Shown here in pieces: positions 1 through 7,148 of a DNA stretch of 11,079 nt. The stretch is taken from contig CAZITB010000095.1 in NCBI GenBank assembly GCA_964542055.1, positions 1-11,079 on the forward strand, written 5' to 3'. The first letter of the stretch is position 1. Each line of letters begins with the position of its first letter. The notes under the pieces are model-generated. The model ran no database searches, was not told the origin of the DNA, and was given only the letters and a program-made list of their open reading frames with translations. Origin of the DNA: CAZITB01 sp964542055 (GTDB lineage Bacteria; Planctomycetota; Phycisphaerae; Sedimentisphaerales; CAMDDF01). Position numbers and translations under genes: made by a program.

Positions 1-1
1 G

Positions 2-364
2 ATAAAAGAAATGGAATTTTTTGAAACAACCATTTCTCCGGTTGCCAGGGCTTTGGTATATCATTTTCCAATTAAAGATGATTTTATTGAATCCGCAGGG
101 GTTTCGGTGAAAGAGACTAATGAGAAACTTAAAAATAAAACCCCGATTATTATCGAACGGCCTGGCAAAAGCGGCAAAGTCAAACAAATGGACGCAGCTT
201 CCTTTGTTGATATAATTGAACTTGATAGAAATGAATTAAAGGTTAAAATCTTTGTTCGTCAAGACGGCTCTTTGAGAGTCAATGAAATTTTTGAATTACT
301 AAATCTAAACCAGTCGATGCTTGCAGGGCCTGTCAGCAGGTCCGGTGTCGAGTGGAAGGAATAA
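2..364 (+). CDS. C-terminal part of a DUF2344 / radical-SAM-associated protein (partial)
   Basis: The reading frame is already open at the left edge (codons for I-K-E precede the first Met at base 11), so this is the 3' end of a longer gene and Met at 11 is probably internal. About 120 residues are visible, ending in TAA. There are alternating beta/alpha segments, with a basic Gly/Lys-rich stretch (KSGKVKQMDAASF), then a hydrophobic strand (ELKVKIFVRQDGSLRVNEI), and an Arg near the end (VSRSGVEW). This matches what I remember of the C-terminal end of the DUF2344/TIGR03936 family. In many bacteria that family sits directly upstream of an RNase E/G gene, as here (46-base gap to rng). Whether a radical SAM domain lies upstream cannot be seen. 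Its biochemical role is not established. The family call rests partly on context. Confidence 0.6.
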   Translation: MKEMEFFETTISPVARALVYHFPIKDDFIESAGVSVKETNEKLKNKTPIIIERPGKSGKVKQMDAASFVDIIELDRNELKVKIFVRQDGSLRVNEIFELLNLNQSMLAGPVSRSGVEWKE

Positions 365-410
365 AAATCGGTCTTACGGCCAAACGAGTTAAAACGAAAG
401 GTAAACATTA

Positions 411-1937
411 ATGTCAATGGAGATGCTGGTCAATGTGGCTCAGTCTGAAGAGTGCAGGATCGCGATAGTAGATTCCGGCGTTCTCAATGAGCTTTACATT
501 GAGCGAAAGATAAGACAGTCTTTGCTGGGAAACATTTATAAAGGGAAAGTGGTTAATATTGAACCGGGGATTCAGGCGGCATTTATAGATTTTGGAACCG
601 GCCGTAACGGATTTTTGCATATCAGCGACTTGCATCCGAAATATTTCAATGTTAACAAAGATAAAACGCAGGAGAAAATCGGCAAGCGTCAGGCACTAAA
701 AGAAAGGCCTCCTATTCAGGATTGTTTGAGGAAGGGTCAGGATGTTGTAGTACAAGTGACCAAAGAAGGGATAAAAAGTAAAGGTCCTACTTTGAGTACG
801 TATATTTCTCTGCCAGGCAAATACGTGGTCATGATGCCCTGGATGGAAAGGCTTGGGGTTTCTCATAAGCTTGAAAATGAACCTGAACGCAAAAGACTGA
901 AGGAAATTTTAGAATCTGCCAATCCACCTTCCAGTTCAGGTTTTATCATCAGAACAGCCGCAGAGGGTGCGCCTAAACGAAATATCTTGAACGATCTGTC
1001 GTACTTGATAAGACTTTGGAAAGCTATTGAAAAGCGGATCGAAAAGGCCCCTAGCCCGTCTGAGATATACAAGGAATCTGATCTTGTGATTAGAACTTTG
1101 CGGGATATTTTCAATCCGAACATCCAAAAGATAGTTTGTGACAGCAAAGAAGTAGCAGGTCAGATTAAAGATTTTCTTTCGATGGCAATGCCGAGATATC
1201 GTAAAAGGGCAGTTTACTATGATGGCAAAACGCCTCTTTTTTACAAGTACGATGTTGAGAAGGAAATCAATAAAATTCATTCCAGGCGGGTTGAGCTTAA
1301 AAGCGGCGGTTCGATAGTGATCGAGCAAACAGAAGCATTGGTCGCAATCGATGTAAACAGCGGTCGGTACCGTAAACAGATCGATGCAGAAAAGACAGCC
1401 AAGAAGATAAATGTTGAAGCTGCACATGAGATTATAAGACAGCTGAAGTTACGAGATTTGGGCGGCTTGATAATCTGTGACTTTATCGATATGCGAGCTG
1501 AAAGAAACCGCAAAGAGGTTGAAAGGATTTTTCGAGATGCCGCCAAAAACGACCGTGCTCGAACAAAGATACTAAGGATAAGTTCTTTCGGGATCATTGA
1601 AATGACCCGCCAGAGGCTCAGGCCTTCATTACAGCTGAGTGTAAATTATGAATGTCCACATTGCAATGGAACGGGTATGATCAAAACGCCCGATGCACTA
1701 TCTCTGGAACTGATAAGAAAGATCAATGCAGCTGCTTCCAAGCCAAGCGTAGATAAAATTGTTGTTATGGTTAGTGTTAGTATTTGCAATTTTCTGTTGA
1801 ACGAAAAACGAGAACAGATTATCGAAATTGAGGAAAAGACAGGCAGAAAAATAAATGTCGTTGGTAAGCCGGAATTGTTTGGCGAAGCTCATGAAATATC
1901 CTGTTATGATGAAAGAGACAGTGTAATCAAAGCATAA
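411..1937 (+). CDS. rng: Ribonuclease G/E family endoribonuclease (RNase G-like)
   Basis: Single-strand-specific, 5'-end-sensing endoribonuclease that matures rRNA and turns over mRNA in the cytoplasm. It has 508 residues, RNase G size, without the long C-terminal degradosome scaffold of RNase E. The S1 domain is at about 36-130 (GNIYKGKVVNIEPGIQAAFIDFG), with a charged insertion at 78-106 as is usual in the family and the 5'-sensor segment KGPTLST near 124-130. The DNase I-like catalytic domain has IDVNSG at 313-318 (D314) and CDFIDM at 356-361 (D357). The two catalytic Asp are 43 apart, as in E. coli RNase E (D303/D346). The zinc-link CPHC is at 415-418, with the same 58-residue spacing from the second Asp. 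EMTRQR is at 397-402. Start ATG 411 is preceded by AAAGG 9 bases upstream; ATG 417 is an alternative. The stop is 16 bases before kdsD, which suggests cotranscription with LPS genes. Confidence 0.96.
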   Translation: MSMEMLVNVAQSEECRIAIVDSGVLNELYIERKIRQSLLGNIYKGKVVNIEPGIQAAFIDFGTGRNGFLHISDLHPKYFNVNKDKTQEKIGKRQALKERPPIQDCLRKGQDVVVQVTKEGIKSKGPTLSTYISLPGKYVVMMPWMERLGVSHKLENEPERKRLKEILESANPPSSSGFIIRTAAEGAPKRNILNDLSYLIRLWKAIEKRIEKAPSPSEIYKESDLVIRTLRDIFNPNIQKIVCDSKEVAGQIKDFLSMAMPRYRKRAVYYDGKTPLFYKYDVEKEINKIHSRRVELKSGGSIVIEQTEALVAIDVNSGRYRKQIDAEKTAKKINVEAAHEIIRQLKLRDLGGLIICDFIDMRAERNRKEVERIFRDAAKNDRARTKILRISSFGIIEMTRQRLRPSLQLSVNYECPHCNGTGMIKTPDALSLELIRKINAAASKPSVDKIVVMVSVSICNFLLNEKREQIIEIEEKTGRKINVVGKPELFGEAHEISCYDERDSVIKA

Positions 1938-1953
1938 AGAGGTCAATGGATTG

Positions 1954-2928
1954 ATGTACAATTTGGAATATGCAAAGCAAGTAATAAAAAAGGAAGCCCA
2001 GGCGGTAGATTTAATGGCTAAAGCCGTCGATGGTTCCTTCGAAAAAGCTATAGATGAGATTTACAATTGCTGCGGAAATGTAATCGTAACCGGTATGGGC
2101 AAAGCGGGTATCATCGGCCAAAAGATCAGTGCAACGCTTGCATCGACGGGAACTCCAAGCCATTTTCTTCATCCGGCAGAGGCAATCCACGGCGATCTTG
2201 GTAAAGTTCGCAAGTGCGATATTGTACTGGCTCTTAGCTTTGGCGGCGAAACCGACGAGATAGTCAGGCTGATAAATCTGTTGAAACAGCAGGAAATCAA
2301 GATGATAGCAATTACCGGCAATAACGATTCCAAGCTGTCGAAATATGCTGATATTGTTATTTGTATGCCGAAAATCAGTGAGGCATGTCCGCTTGGAGTG
2401 GCCCCTACGGTTTCGACTACTTGCATGCTGGCATTGGGCGATGCGATATCATTGACGGTGATGAAAGCACGTGAATTTACGGTTGAGGATTACGCGAGAT
2501 TCCATCCGGGCGGTTCGTTAGGTGCACGCCTTATAACTGTAAAACAGTCGATGATGTTTAAAGCCGATCAGTCTATGCCGCTGGTAAAGGCTGATGATAC
2601 AGTTTCGCAAATGCTTGAGAAAACTTCCAAGCTTCAACGCCATGGAGCGGTAATGGTTGTTGATGATAAAGGCTCCCTGGTAGGGATCGTTACAGACGGA
2701 GATTTGAGAAGGCATTTGACCAAAGCCAAGGAAAAAGGTTTTGATGTAAAGGTTTCGCAAGTAATGACAGCTAATCCGAAATCGATTTGTGCCGATGCAT
2801 TGGCGGCAGAAGCGATGGCGATATTTCATAAGTACAGGATCGATGAATTGCCTGTTGTCGATGGAGATAATAAGCCGGTCGGTATGATAGATGTTCAGGA
2901 TATTGTTAGTATTAAGGTTGTAAACTAG
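1954..2928 (+). CDS. kdsD: D-arabinose 5-phosphate isomerase (KpsF/GutQ family)
   Basis: Converts D-ribulose 5-phosphate to D-arabinose 5-phosphate, the first committed precursor of Kdo for LPS. It is about 324 residues, the normal length for the family. An N-terminal SIS (sugar isomerase) domain at roughly 30-165 carries TGMGKAGIIGQK, ASTGTPSHF, HPAEAIHGDLG and LALSFGGETDE. The family signature RFHPGGSLGARL at about 183-194 contains the conserved catalytic-region His. Two CBS domains follow (about 205-262 and 270-325; GIVTDGDLRR and RIDELPVV are typical CBS segments), which may sense a nucleotide or sugar. AAAGAGGT at 1936-1943 is the Shine-Dalgarno. ATG 1954 is 10 bases from it and TTG 1951 is 7, so the start could be either. 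The stop overlaps the kdsC start region, implying translational coupling with the phosphatase two steps later in the same pathway. Confidence 0.95.
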   Translation: MYNLEYAKQVIKKEAQAVDLMAKAVDGSFEKAIDEIYNCCGNVIVTGMGKAGIIGQKISATLASTGTPSHFLHPAEAIHGDLGKVRKCDIVLALSFGGETDEIVRLINLLKQQEIKMIAITGNNDSKLSKYADIVICMPKISEACPLGVAPTVSTTCMLALGDAISLTVMKAREFTVEDYARFHPGGSLGARLITVKQSMMFKADQSMPLVKADDTVSQMLEKTSKLQRHGAVMVVDDKGSLVGIVTDGDLRRHLTKAKEKGFDVKVSQVMTANPKSICADALAAEAMAIFHKYRIDELPVVDGDNKPVGMIDVQDIVSIKVVN

Positions 2929-2930
2929 TG

Positions 2931-3446
2931 ATGAAAGAAAAACTGGAAAAGATTAAAATGCTCATTCTGGATGTTGATGGGGTTTTGACTGACGGCAGTA
3001 TAATCGTTGGCGATGACGGAATGGAACATAAGATTTTCAATGTTCAGGACGGCCATGGAATAAAACTGTTTCAGCGTGCCGGTTATAAAACAGCGATCAT
3101 CAGCGGTCGAGAGACCCAGGCAACTGAAATTCGGGCTAAACAGCTTGGCATAAATCTGGTTTACCAGAACTGCAAAAAAAAGCTGCCTGTCTTCGAGCAG
3201 ATTCTGAAAGAAAATTCTCTTTCGCCTGACGAGATATGCTTTGTTGGCGATGATCTTCTTGATATTCCTTTAGTTAGAAGAGCGGGTTTTGGAGTCGCGG
3301 TTGCAAACGCTATAGATGAATTGAAGGAATTTGCAGATTATGTAACTGACAAAAAAGGCGGTAAAGGCGCAGTGCGGGAAGTTATCGAACTGATCCTCAA
3401 AAATAAAGATAATTGGGATGGATTGATAGAGCGGTATCTAATTTAG
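2931..3446 (+). CDS. kdsC: 3-deoxy-D-manno-octulosonate 8-phosphate phosphatase
   Basis: Dephosphorylates Kdo-8-P to Kdo, before CMP activation and transfer to lipid A. It is a cap-less (C0) HAD phosphatase of about 171 residues, the standard size. Motif I is DVDGVLTDG at 15-23 (nucleophile and acid/base Asp), and motif II is the SGR at 59-61. The family-typical FNVQDGHGIK is at about 37-46. The lysine motif is KK near 84-85, motif IV is GDDLLD at 107-112, and the conserved tail is KGGKGAVRE at 143-151. The numbering above counts a possible GTG start at 2928, which overlaps the kdsD TAG by one base. ATG 2931 is equally plausible, with AAGG at 2914-2917 upstream. It lies between kdsD and the large LptC-like gene, the order seen in many Gram-negatives. 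kdsA and kdsB are not in this window. Confidence 0.95.
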   Translation: MKEKLEKIKMLILDVDGVLTDGSIIVGDDGMEHKIFNVQDGHGIKLFQRAGYKTAIISGRETQATEIRAKQLGINLVYQNCKKKLPVFEQILKENSLSPDEICFVGDDLLDIPLVRRAGFGVAVANAIDELKEFADYVTDKKGGKGAVREVIELILKNKDNWDGLIERYLI

Positions 3447-3455
3447 GCTTAAAAT

Positions 3456-6395
3456 ATGAATAACATTCGGAAAATTTTAATAGCGGTAATTTCAATTTCG
3501 ATCGTGGTTTTGATTTATATGCTTGCAACTCATTTTGCTGGCACTTCCAAGATTGAGCGGGAAATAATTGAAAGCGAGTTAGTGATCGATGATGCCAACG
3601 ATGTCGAAAAGTTAGAAACAGTGGGAAGCATAGGCGATCTTGAGCCGGGCCAGGTAACAGAAGCAAGGTATTCGATACAGGATCCTCAAAGCAAGGAGAT
3701 CAAAAGGATATTTGGGTTTTCAAAACTGCTTCGCCAGGCCGGCGACAATTGGGACCTCGAAAAACCATATATGAAAATGCTCGAAGATGATTATACCTGT
3801 GAGTTGATATCAGATTCTGGTACTGTGCAGATTGAACTGGTCGGCAACCAGCCGACACCCAAGGATGCGCGACTGGAAGGTAACGTGGTTGTTAAATTTG
3901 AACCGACTCCCGGAAGCAGCGTAAAGGCTGGTCGAATTTATATGGATGATGTGATTTTCAGTAGCGATAATTCTCAGTTTTCCACTGACGGACCGGTAAG
4001 ATTTGTATCTGATGATGCCGAAATGGTCGGAACAGGAATGGAGCTTATATACAATGCAATGAGCCAGAGGATCGAATATTTCAGAATCATTGACCTGGAT
4101 TTTGTTCATGTAAAAAGCTATGAGAAAAAGGCATCCAGCGAAACCGAAAGCGCTTGTGCCAATGGAAATCAGCTAAAAACCGATCAAGTGAATTCCACCG
4201 TTGCAAGTACATCAGGATCAAATTCAAATGAAAGTATAAATGATCCAAATGCCAAACCAGAAAATAAATACAGATGCGTAGTCAATAATAATGTTGTTAT
4301 AAAATACGGTCAGCAGCAGATATATTCGGATGAAGTTGTTTTAAGCAATATCTTGTTTTCGAACAATGAGAATAAAGCTGAAAAAGCAAAATCCAAACCG
4401 CAGACAGAAAACAATACCGTCGATACTGCTGAAAATACAACAGAAACAGGCTTAAACCAGGATCCTGATCAGCAGGAAGTTACAGAAATATTCATAACCT
4501 GTGACGGCAGTATCACCTTGAGACCGATGGATTTCTATAAAGATACGCAAGGTAGTCTGGGGCAAATACAGACAACAAGAACTATAGAATTCAAAGGTCA
4601 GCCGGTAACGATCAAAGAGCAGAAAGCATCATCCCAGGTTGAACAGATCGCGAATTGCGGCTTTTTGAAATTTGACATTGACCAGGAAATGACATCATAT
4701 CGTTCTCAACAAAATGTCTCGCTGAATTTTCAGCAAGCTGGTGCAAAACTGGAAACAAAAGGTTCGGTCCACTGGCAAAAGCGTGCAAATTTAGCGGTTG
4801 TTAACGGGCCTGGTACGATATTTGTCAATTCAAAAGAGAATGTATCAACCGCAAACCAGGGTTTCGATACTGAAATGGATTTCATGGGATTGATGAAGGT
4901 CCATTTTGAAGATTCTGTTACAAAAGAGAATTTACCGTCACAGCAGAAGGTTAAGTTCGTTGATTTTCTTGGCGGTATCTCAGCGAAGATGCAGGACTCC
5001 ATGTCCAACTTGTTCGCTGATTCGGCAAAAATTGTTTTTGACCATGACAGCCAAATATCACACGCGCATTTAGATGGTAACGTTGAAGTTGCTTCCAGGC
5101 AGGGCAATATCAGTTCTTCCAGTGCTAAGCTGTATTTCGCTTATGATGAACCTAAGGACAAGAGCAGGTTGAAGTACATAGAGTTGCTTGAAAATGTTAA
5201 AGCTTTTTCCAGAGATGACCAAAACGTTTCTAATATGGAGGCTGATTATTCAAAGCTTCATTTCGGCCTAAGCCAGGAACTTGTTAAAGCGGATTTGAAA
5301 GGCGACGTGATTTTGTCATCGAATGACAAGTACCTTTATACCCAGGATATGGAGGTGCATTTTGACGAGAATAGCCAGGGCGAAGTTTACCCCAAATCCG
5401 CCAAAACTTTGAGTTCGGCCCAGATAAGTTCAAAGGAACAAAGTAATTCGAGTTTTTGGGCTAAGCAGATCGATTATGATTTGGTATCCGGCAATGCAGT
5501 TGCGAGTGGACCGGTCAAGTTTGAGTTTTATACTGATACGCAAGCAAATAAAGCAAGTGTGCCGGTCATTATAACTGCACAAGGCAAGGCAATTTTCGAT
5601 TCAGTTAATAACCGGGTGACTTTTTCTGAAAATGTAGTTGGGAAAATGATAGAAAAAAATGCTGACGTAACTCAGATAAATGACTTCACCGGCGATGAAC
5701 TGGTAGTCGATCTCAACAGCCGCGAAATGGGCCAGGCCGATATCAAACATATTCTCATCCAGGGGCAACGCGTAAAACTCAAGAGTCAGAAAATCTCAGG
5801 CAAAGAGGTTATCAATCAAGTGCTGCTTTACTGCAAGAAAATGGATTACTTTGCAGACGAGCAGGAGATAATCGCAAAGGGCGGCGAAGGAGCCAGTGAG
5901 ATACAGATCGATAATTCAAATGCCGATCATACATCTGATGCTAATTCCCCGGCAGTTTCGATGGAAGAGCCATGCTTTGGCAGGATTATGTTTTTCGATA
6001 CTTTAGTATGGCTGCTTGATGAAAATAAAGTAATTGCTGACGGCGACAACAAACGTCTATATGCAGGCTATGTTCCGGTTTTGCCAAATGGCGAGATGGG
6101 CGAACCGAAGAAAGTAACGGCAGGCCATATTGAAGCTGATTTTATTCAAACGCCGGGCGGCAAAAACGAGATTTCTACTCTAAAAGCCAGTAAAGGTTTA
6201 AGCTATAAAGATGAGAAATATCATTTTGAAGGCAGCGATATGTTCTACGAAGGCGGTTCTTCTTTTGTGAGAATTACCGGTTCGAAAGGTTACGATGCGA
6301 TGTTCAACGGAGTTAAGGTCGGCTTGATCGAGTACAATTTGAATACCGGCAAAGCTACATACGAGCTGGGAAAATCGCCCGGGATGCTGTATTAA
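3456..6395 (+). CDS. Giant membrane-anchored LptC/OstA (LptA-like) periplasmic protein
   Basis: A 979-residue protein in the position of lptC, 9 bases after kdsC. One N-terminal transmembrane anchor at about 7-28 (ILIAVISISIVVLIYML) follows a short basic N-in segment, so the rest should be periplasmic. From about 110 on it is beta-rich, Gly/Asn/Asp-turn sequence. OstA/LptC-like units recur, of the type 'L-x-GNV-x-V ... s-x-x-A-x-(L/I)-x-(F/Y)': LEGNVVVKFE at 140-149, TDGPVRFVSDDAEMVGTGME at 177-196, LDGNVEVASRQGNISSSSAK at 539-558, LLENVKAF at 577-584, LKGDVILSS at 614-622, ASGPVKFEF at 683-691, IQGQRVKLKSQKISG at 768-782, and a final unit at about 885-972. Polar low-complexity linkers (about 222-268, 304-340, 818-836) separate blocks. 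LptC is normally about 190 residues and LptA about 185, so this is roughly five times LptC. There is no separate lptA or lptB here. My inference is that it bridges the periplasm in LPS export. It could instead be an envelope scaffold of unknown function. Only a weak AGG (3445-3447) precedes the ATG. Confidence 0.7.
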   Translation: MNNIRKILIAVISISIVVLIYMLATHFAGTSKIEREIIESELVIDDANDVEKLETVGSIGDLEPGQVTEARYSIQDPQSKEIKRIFGFSKLLRQAGDNWDLEKPYMKMLEDDYTCELISDSGTVQIELVGNQPTPKDARLEGNVVVKFEPTPGSSVKAGRIYMDDVIFSSDNSQFSTDGPVRFVSDDAEMVGTGMELIYNAMSQRIEYFRIIDLDFVHVKSYEKKASSETESACANGNQLKTDQVNSTVASTSGSNSNESINDPNAKPENKYRCVVNNNVVIKYGQQQIYSDEVVLSNILFSNNENKAEKAKSKPQTENNTVDTAENTTETGLNQDPDQQEVTEIFITCDGSITLRPMDFYKDTQGSLGQIQTTRTIEFKGQPVTIKEQKASSQVEQIANCGFLKFDIDQEMTSYRSQQNVSLNFQQAGAKLETKGSVHWQKRANLAVVNGPGTIFVNSKENVSTANQGFDTEMDFMGLMKVHFEDSVTKENLPSQQKVKFVDFLGGISAKMQDSMSNLFADSAKIVFDHDSQISHAHLDGNVEVASRQGNISSSSAKLYFAYDEPKDKSRLKYIELLENVKAFSRDDQNVSNMEADYSKLHFGLSQELVKADLKGDVILSSNDKYLYTQDMEVHFDENSQGEVYPKSAKTLSSAQISSKEQSNSSFWAKQIDYDLVSGNAVASGPVKFEFYTDTQANKASVPVIITAQGKAIFDSVNNRVTFSENVVGKMIEKNADVTQINDFTGDELVVDLNSREMGQADIKHILIQGQRVKLKSQKISGKEVINQVLLYCKKMDYFADEQEIIAKGGEGASEIQIDNSNADHTSDANSPAVSMEEPCFGRIMFFDTLVWLLDENKVIADGDNKRLYAGYVPVLPNGEMGEPKKVTAGHIEADFIQTPGGKNEISTLKASKGLSYKDEKYHFEGSDMFYEGGSSFVRITGSKGYDAMFNGVKVGLIEYNLNTGKATYELGKSPGMLY

Positions 6396-6399
6396 AAAT

Positions 6400-6426
6400 G
6401 TACCCTCAGTTTTCGAGGGCACTTTT
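6400..6426. terminator. Bidirectional intrinsic terminator between convergent genes
   Basis: GTACCCTC (6400-6407) pairs with GAGGGCAC (6415-6422) across a 7-base loop, with one A-C mismatch on the plus strand that becomes a G-U wobble on the minus strand. TTTT follows on the plus strand (6423-6426). AAAAA at 6394-6398 supplies a T-tract when read from the minus strand. It lies 5 bases after the stop of the large LptC-like gene and about 15 bases beyond the stop of the minus-strand gene, so it can serve both. Confidence 0.75.
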
Positions 6427-6440
6427 AATTCTAACAGATT

Positions 6441-6986
6441 CTATGCAAGATAATCCATCGGGATAACCGGCTCGGGATCAAGTATCTGGTCGACAAGTTT
6501 ATCGTTAGTATCCTGTTCAGGAATCAGCGGTTCAATATTGAGATCGATTTCTATTGGTTCTTCAACAGGTTCTTCTGTTGTAGGAAATTCCTGAGCTGGA
6601 GGCTGTGACTGATCGGCAGGCTCTCCAATTGGTTGTTCTTGTTCTGGGACAGTTGCTTCCGGAGGGGTTGGTTCTTGCGGGGCATTCATCTGGTTATAAA
6701 TTTCCAGAAATTTTTCGTAAGCCTTTCCATTGCCGTTTGGCGGAGAAATTTCCGGCAGTTCCACCCCTTCAAGTTTTTCTGCATGGTTGATTCTAAGCCT
6801 TAAATCTGCTACCCCTTTGAAATGTCCCTGGGCAAGAAGCTTCAAAACTCCTTTAAGTTCCTGCTGAGGTTCAGTCTGAATTGGCTCCTGGTTAGTATTT
6901 TCTTCAGTTATTTGCAGATTTTCTTGAGGTTCAACTTTTTTGGCTTTAATCAAATTTGCACTTTGCCCTAATCCATCAATTTTCAT
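6441..6986 (-). CDS. Uncharacterised acidic Pro/Glu/Gln-rich protein with a short basic core
   Basis: I do not recognise this protein family. It has 181 residues from ATG 6986. A start at ATG 6998 would add four residues, but that ATGGAG supplies a GGAG Shine-Dalgarno six bases before ATG 6986, so 6986 is preferred. The layout is a short N-terminus (MKIDGLGQSANLIKAKK), then a polar Glu/Gln/Thr linker to about 42. A compact predicted helical core follows at about 43-74 (LKGVLKLLAQGHFKGVADLR, then LRINHAEKL), with a further short helix at 88-100. From about 101 to the end the sequence is almost pure Pro/Glu/Gln/Thr/Asp and probably disordered. There is no signal peptide, transmembrane segment or cysteine. 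It is transcribed convergently to the LPS unit and divergently from dapL, so it stands alone. The core with disordered arms suggests a small adaptor or regulator, but nothing in the sequence proves this. Confidence 0.75.
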   Translation of the reverse strand: MKIDGLGQSANLIKAKKVEPQENLQITEENTNQEPIQTEPQQELKGVLKLLAQGHFKGVADLRLRINHAEKLEGVELPEISPPNGNGKAYEKFLEIYNQMNAPQEPTPPEATVPEQEQPIGEPADQSQPPAQEFPTTEEPVEEPIEIDLNIEPLIPEQDTNDKLVDQILDPEPVIPMDYLA

Positions 6987-6989
6987 AAC

Positions 6990-6996
6990 AATCTCC
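6990..6996 (-). promoter_or_regulatory. Shine-Dalgarno (GGAG) deciding the start of the Pro-rich gene
   Basis: Read on the minus strand, ATGGAGATTGTTATG places GGAG six bases upstream of the ATG at 6986. The upstream ATG at 6998 overlaps this GGAG and has only a T-rich leader before it, so it is the weaker start candidate. Confidence 0.55.
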
Positions 6997-7067
6997 ATTA
7001 AAAAAGAATATACAAATCTATTATCGGTGGTATTGATCGAAAGTTTAGGTTAAAATCGTTCTTTTGG

Positions 7068-7096
7068 TTGACTGATGGGTATCTGCTGTATAAAAT
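7068..7096 (+). promoter_or_regulatory. Sigma70-type promoter for dapL
   Basis: TTGACT (7068-7073, 5 of 6 to the -35 consensus) and TAAAAT (7091-7096, 5 of 6 to the -10 consensus) are separated by exactly 17 bases. Transcription would begin near 7103, giving a leader of about 45 bases before the dapL ATG at 7149. The divergent region 6987-7148 otherwise shows no convincing promoter for the minus-strand gene; candidate -10 boxes there (GATAAT, TATATT) lack good -35 partners. Confidence 0.65.
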
Positions 7097-7148
7097 GTCT
7101 TATCCAATTGACGTTGCTAATTTAGTTTATGAAAGGATAAGTACAGTT

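Noticed and set aside
936..1427. A 163-codon minus-strand open frame inside rng
   Set aside because: It lies wholly antisense to the conserved catalytic region of rng, has no Shine-Dalgarno or recognisable domain, and is best explained as a codon-use shadow.
6605..6790. A plus-strand 61-codon frame opposite the Pro-rich gene
   Set aside because: It is antisense to the Pro/Glu-rich tail with no ribosome-binding site; a typical shadow of biased composition.
6441..6986. FlgM-like anti-sigma factor identity for the Pro-rich protein, suggested by its MKIDGLG start
   Set aside because: The resemblance is limited to a few N-terminal residues. The C-terminal FlgM helix pattern is absent and no flagellar gene is nearby.
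6987..7148. A lysine riboswitch upstream of dapL
   Set aside because: The leader from the predicted start is only about 45 bases, far shorter than the lysine aptamer, and no aptamer-like set of stems is visible.
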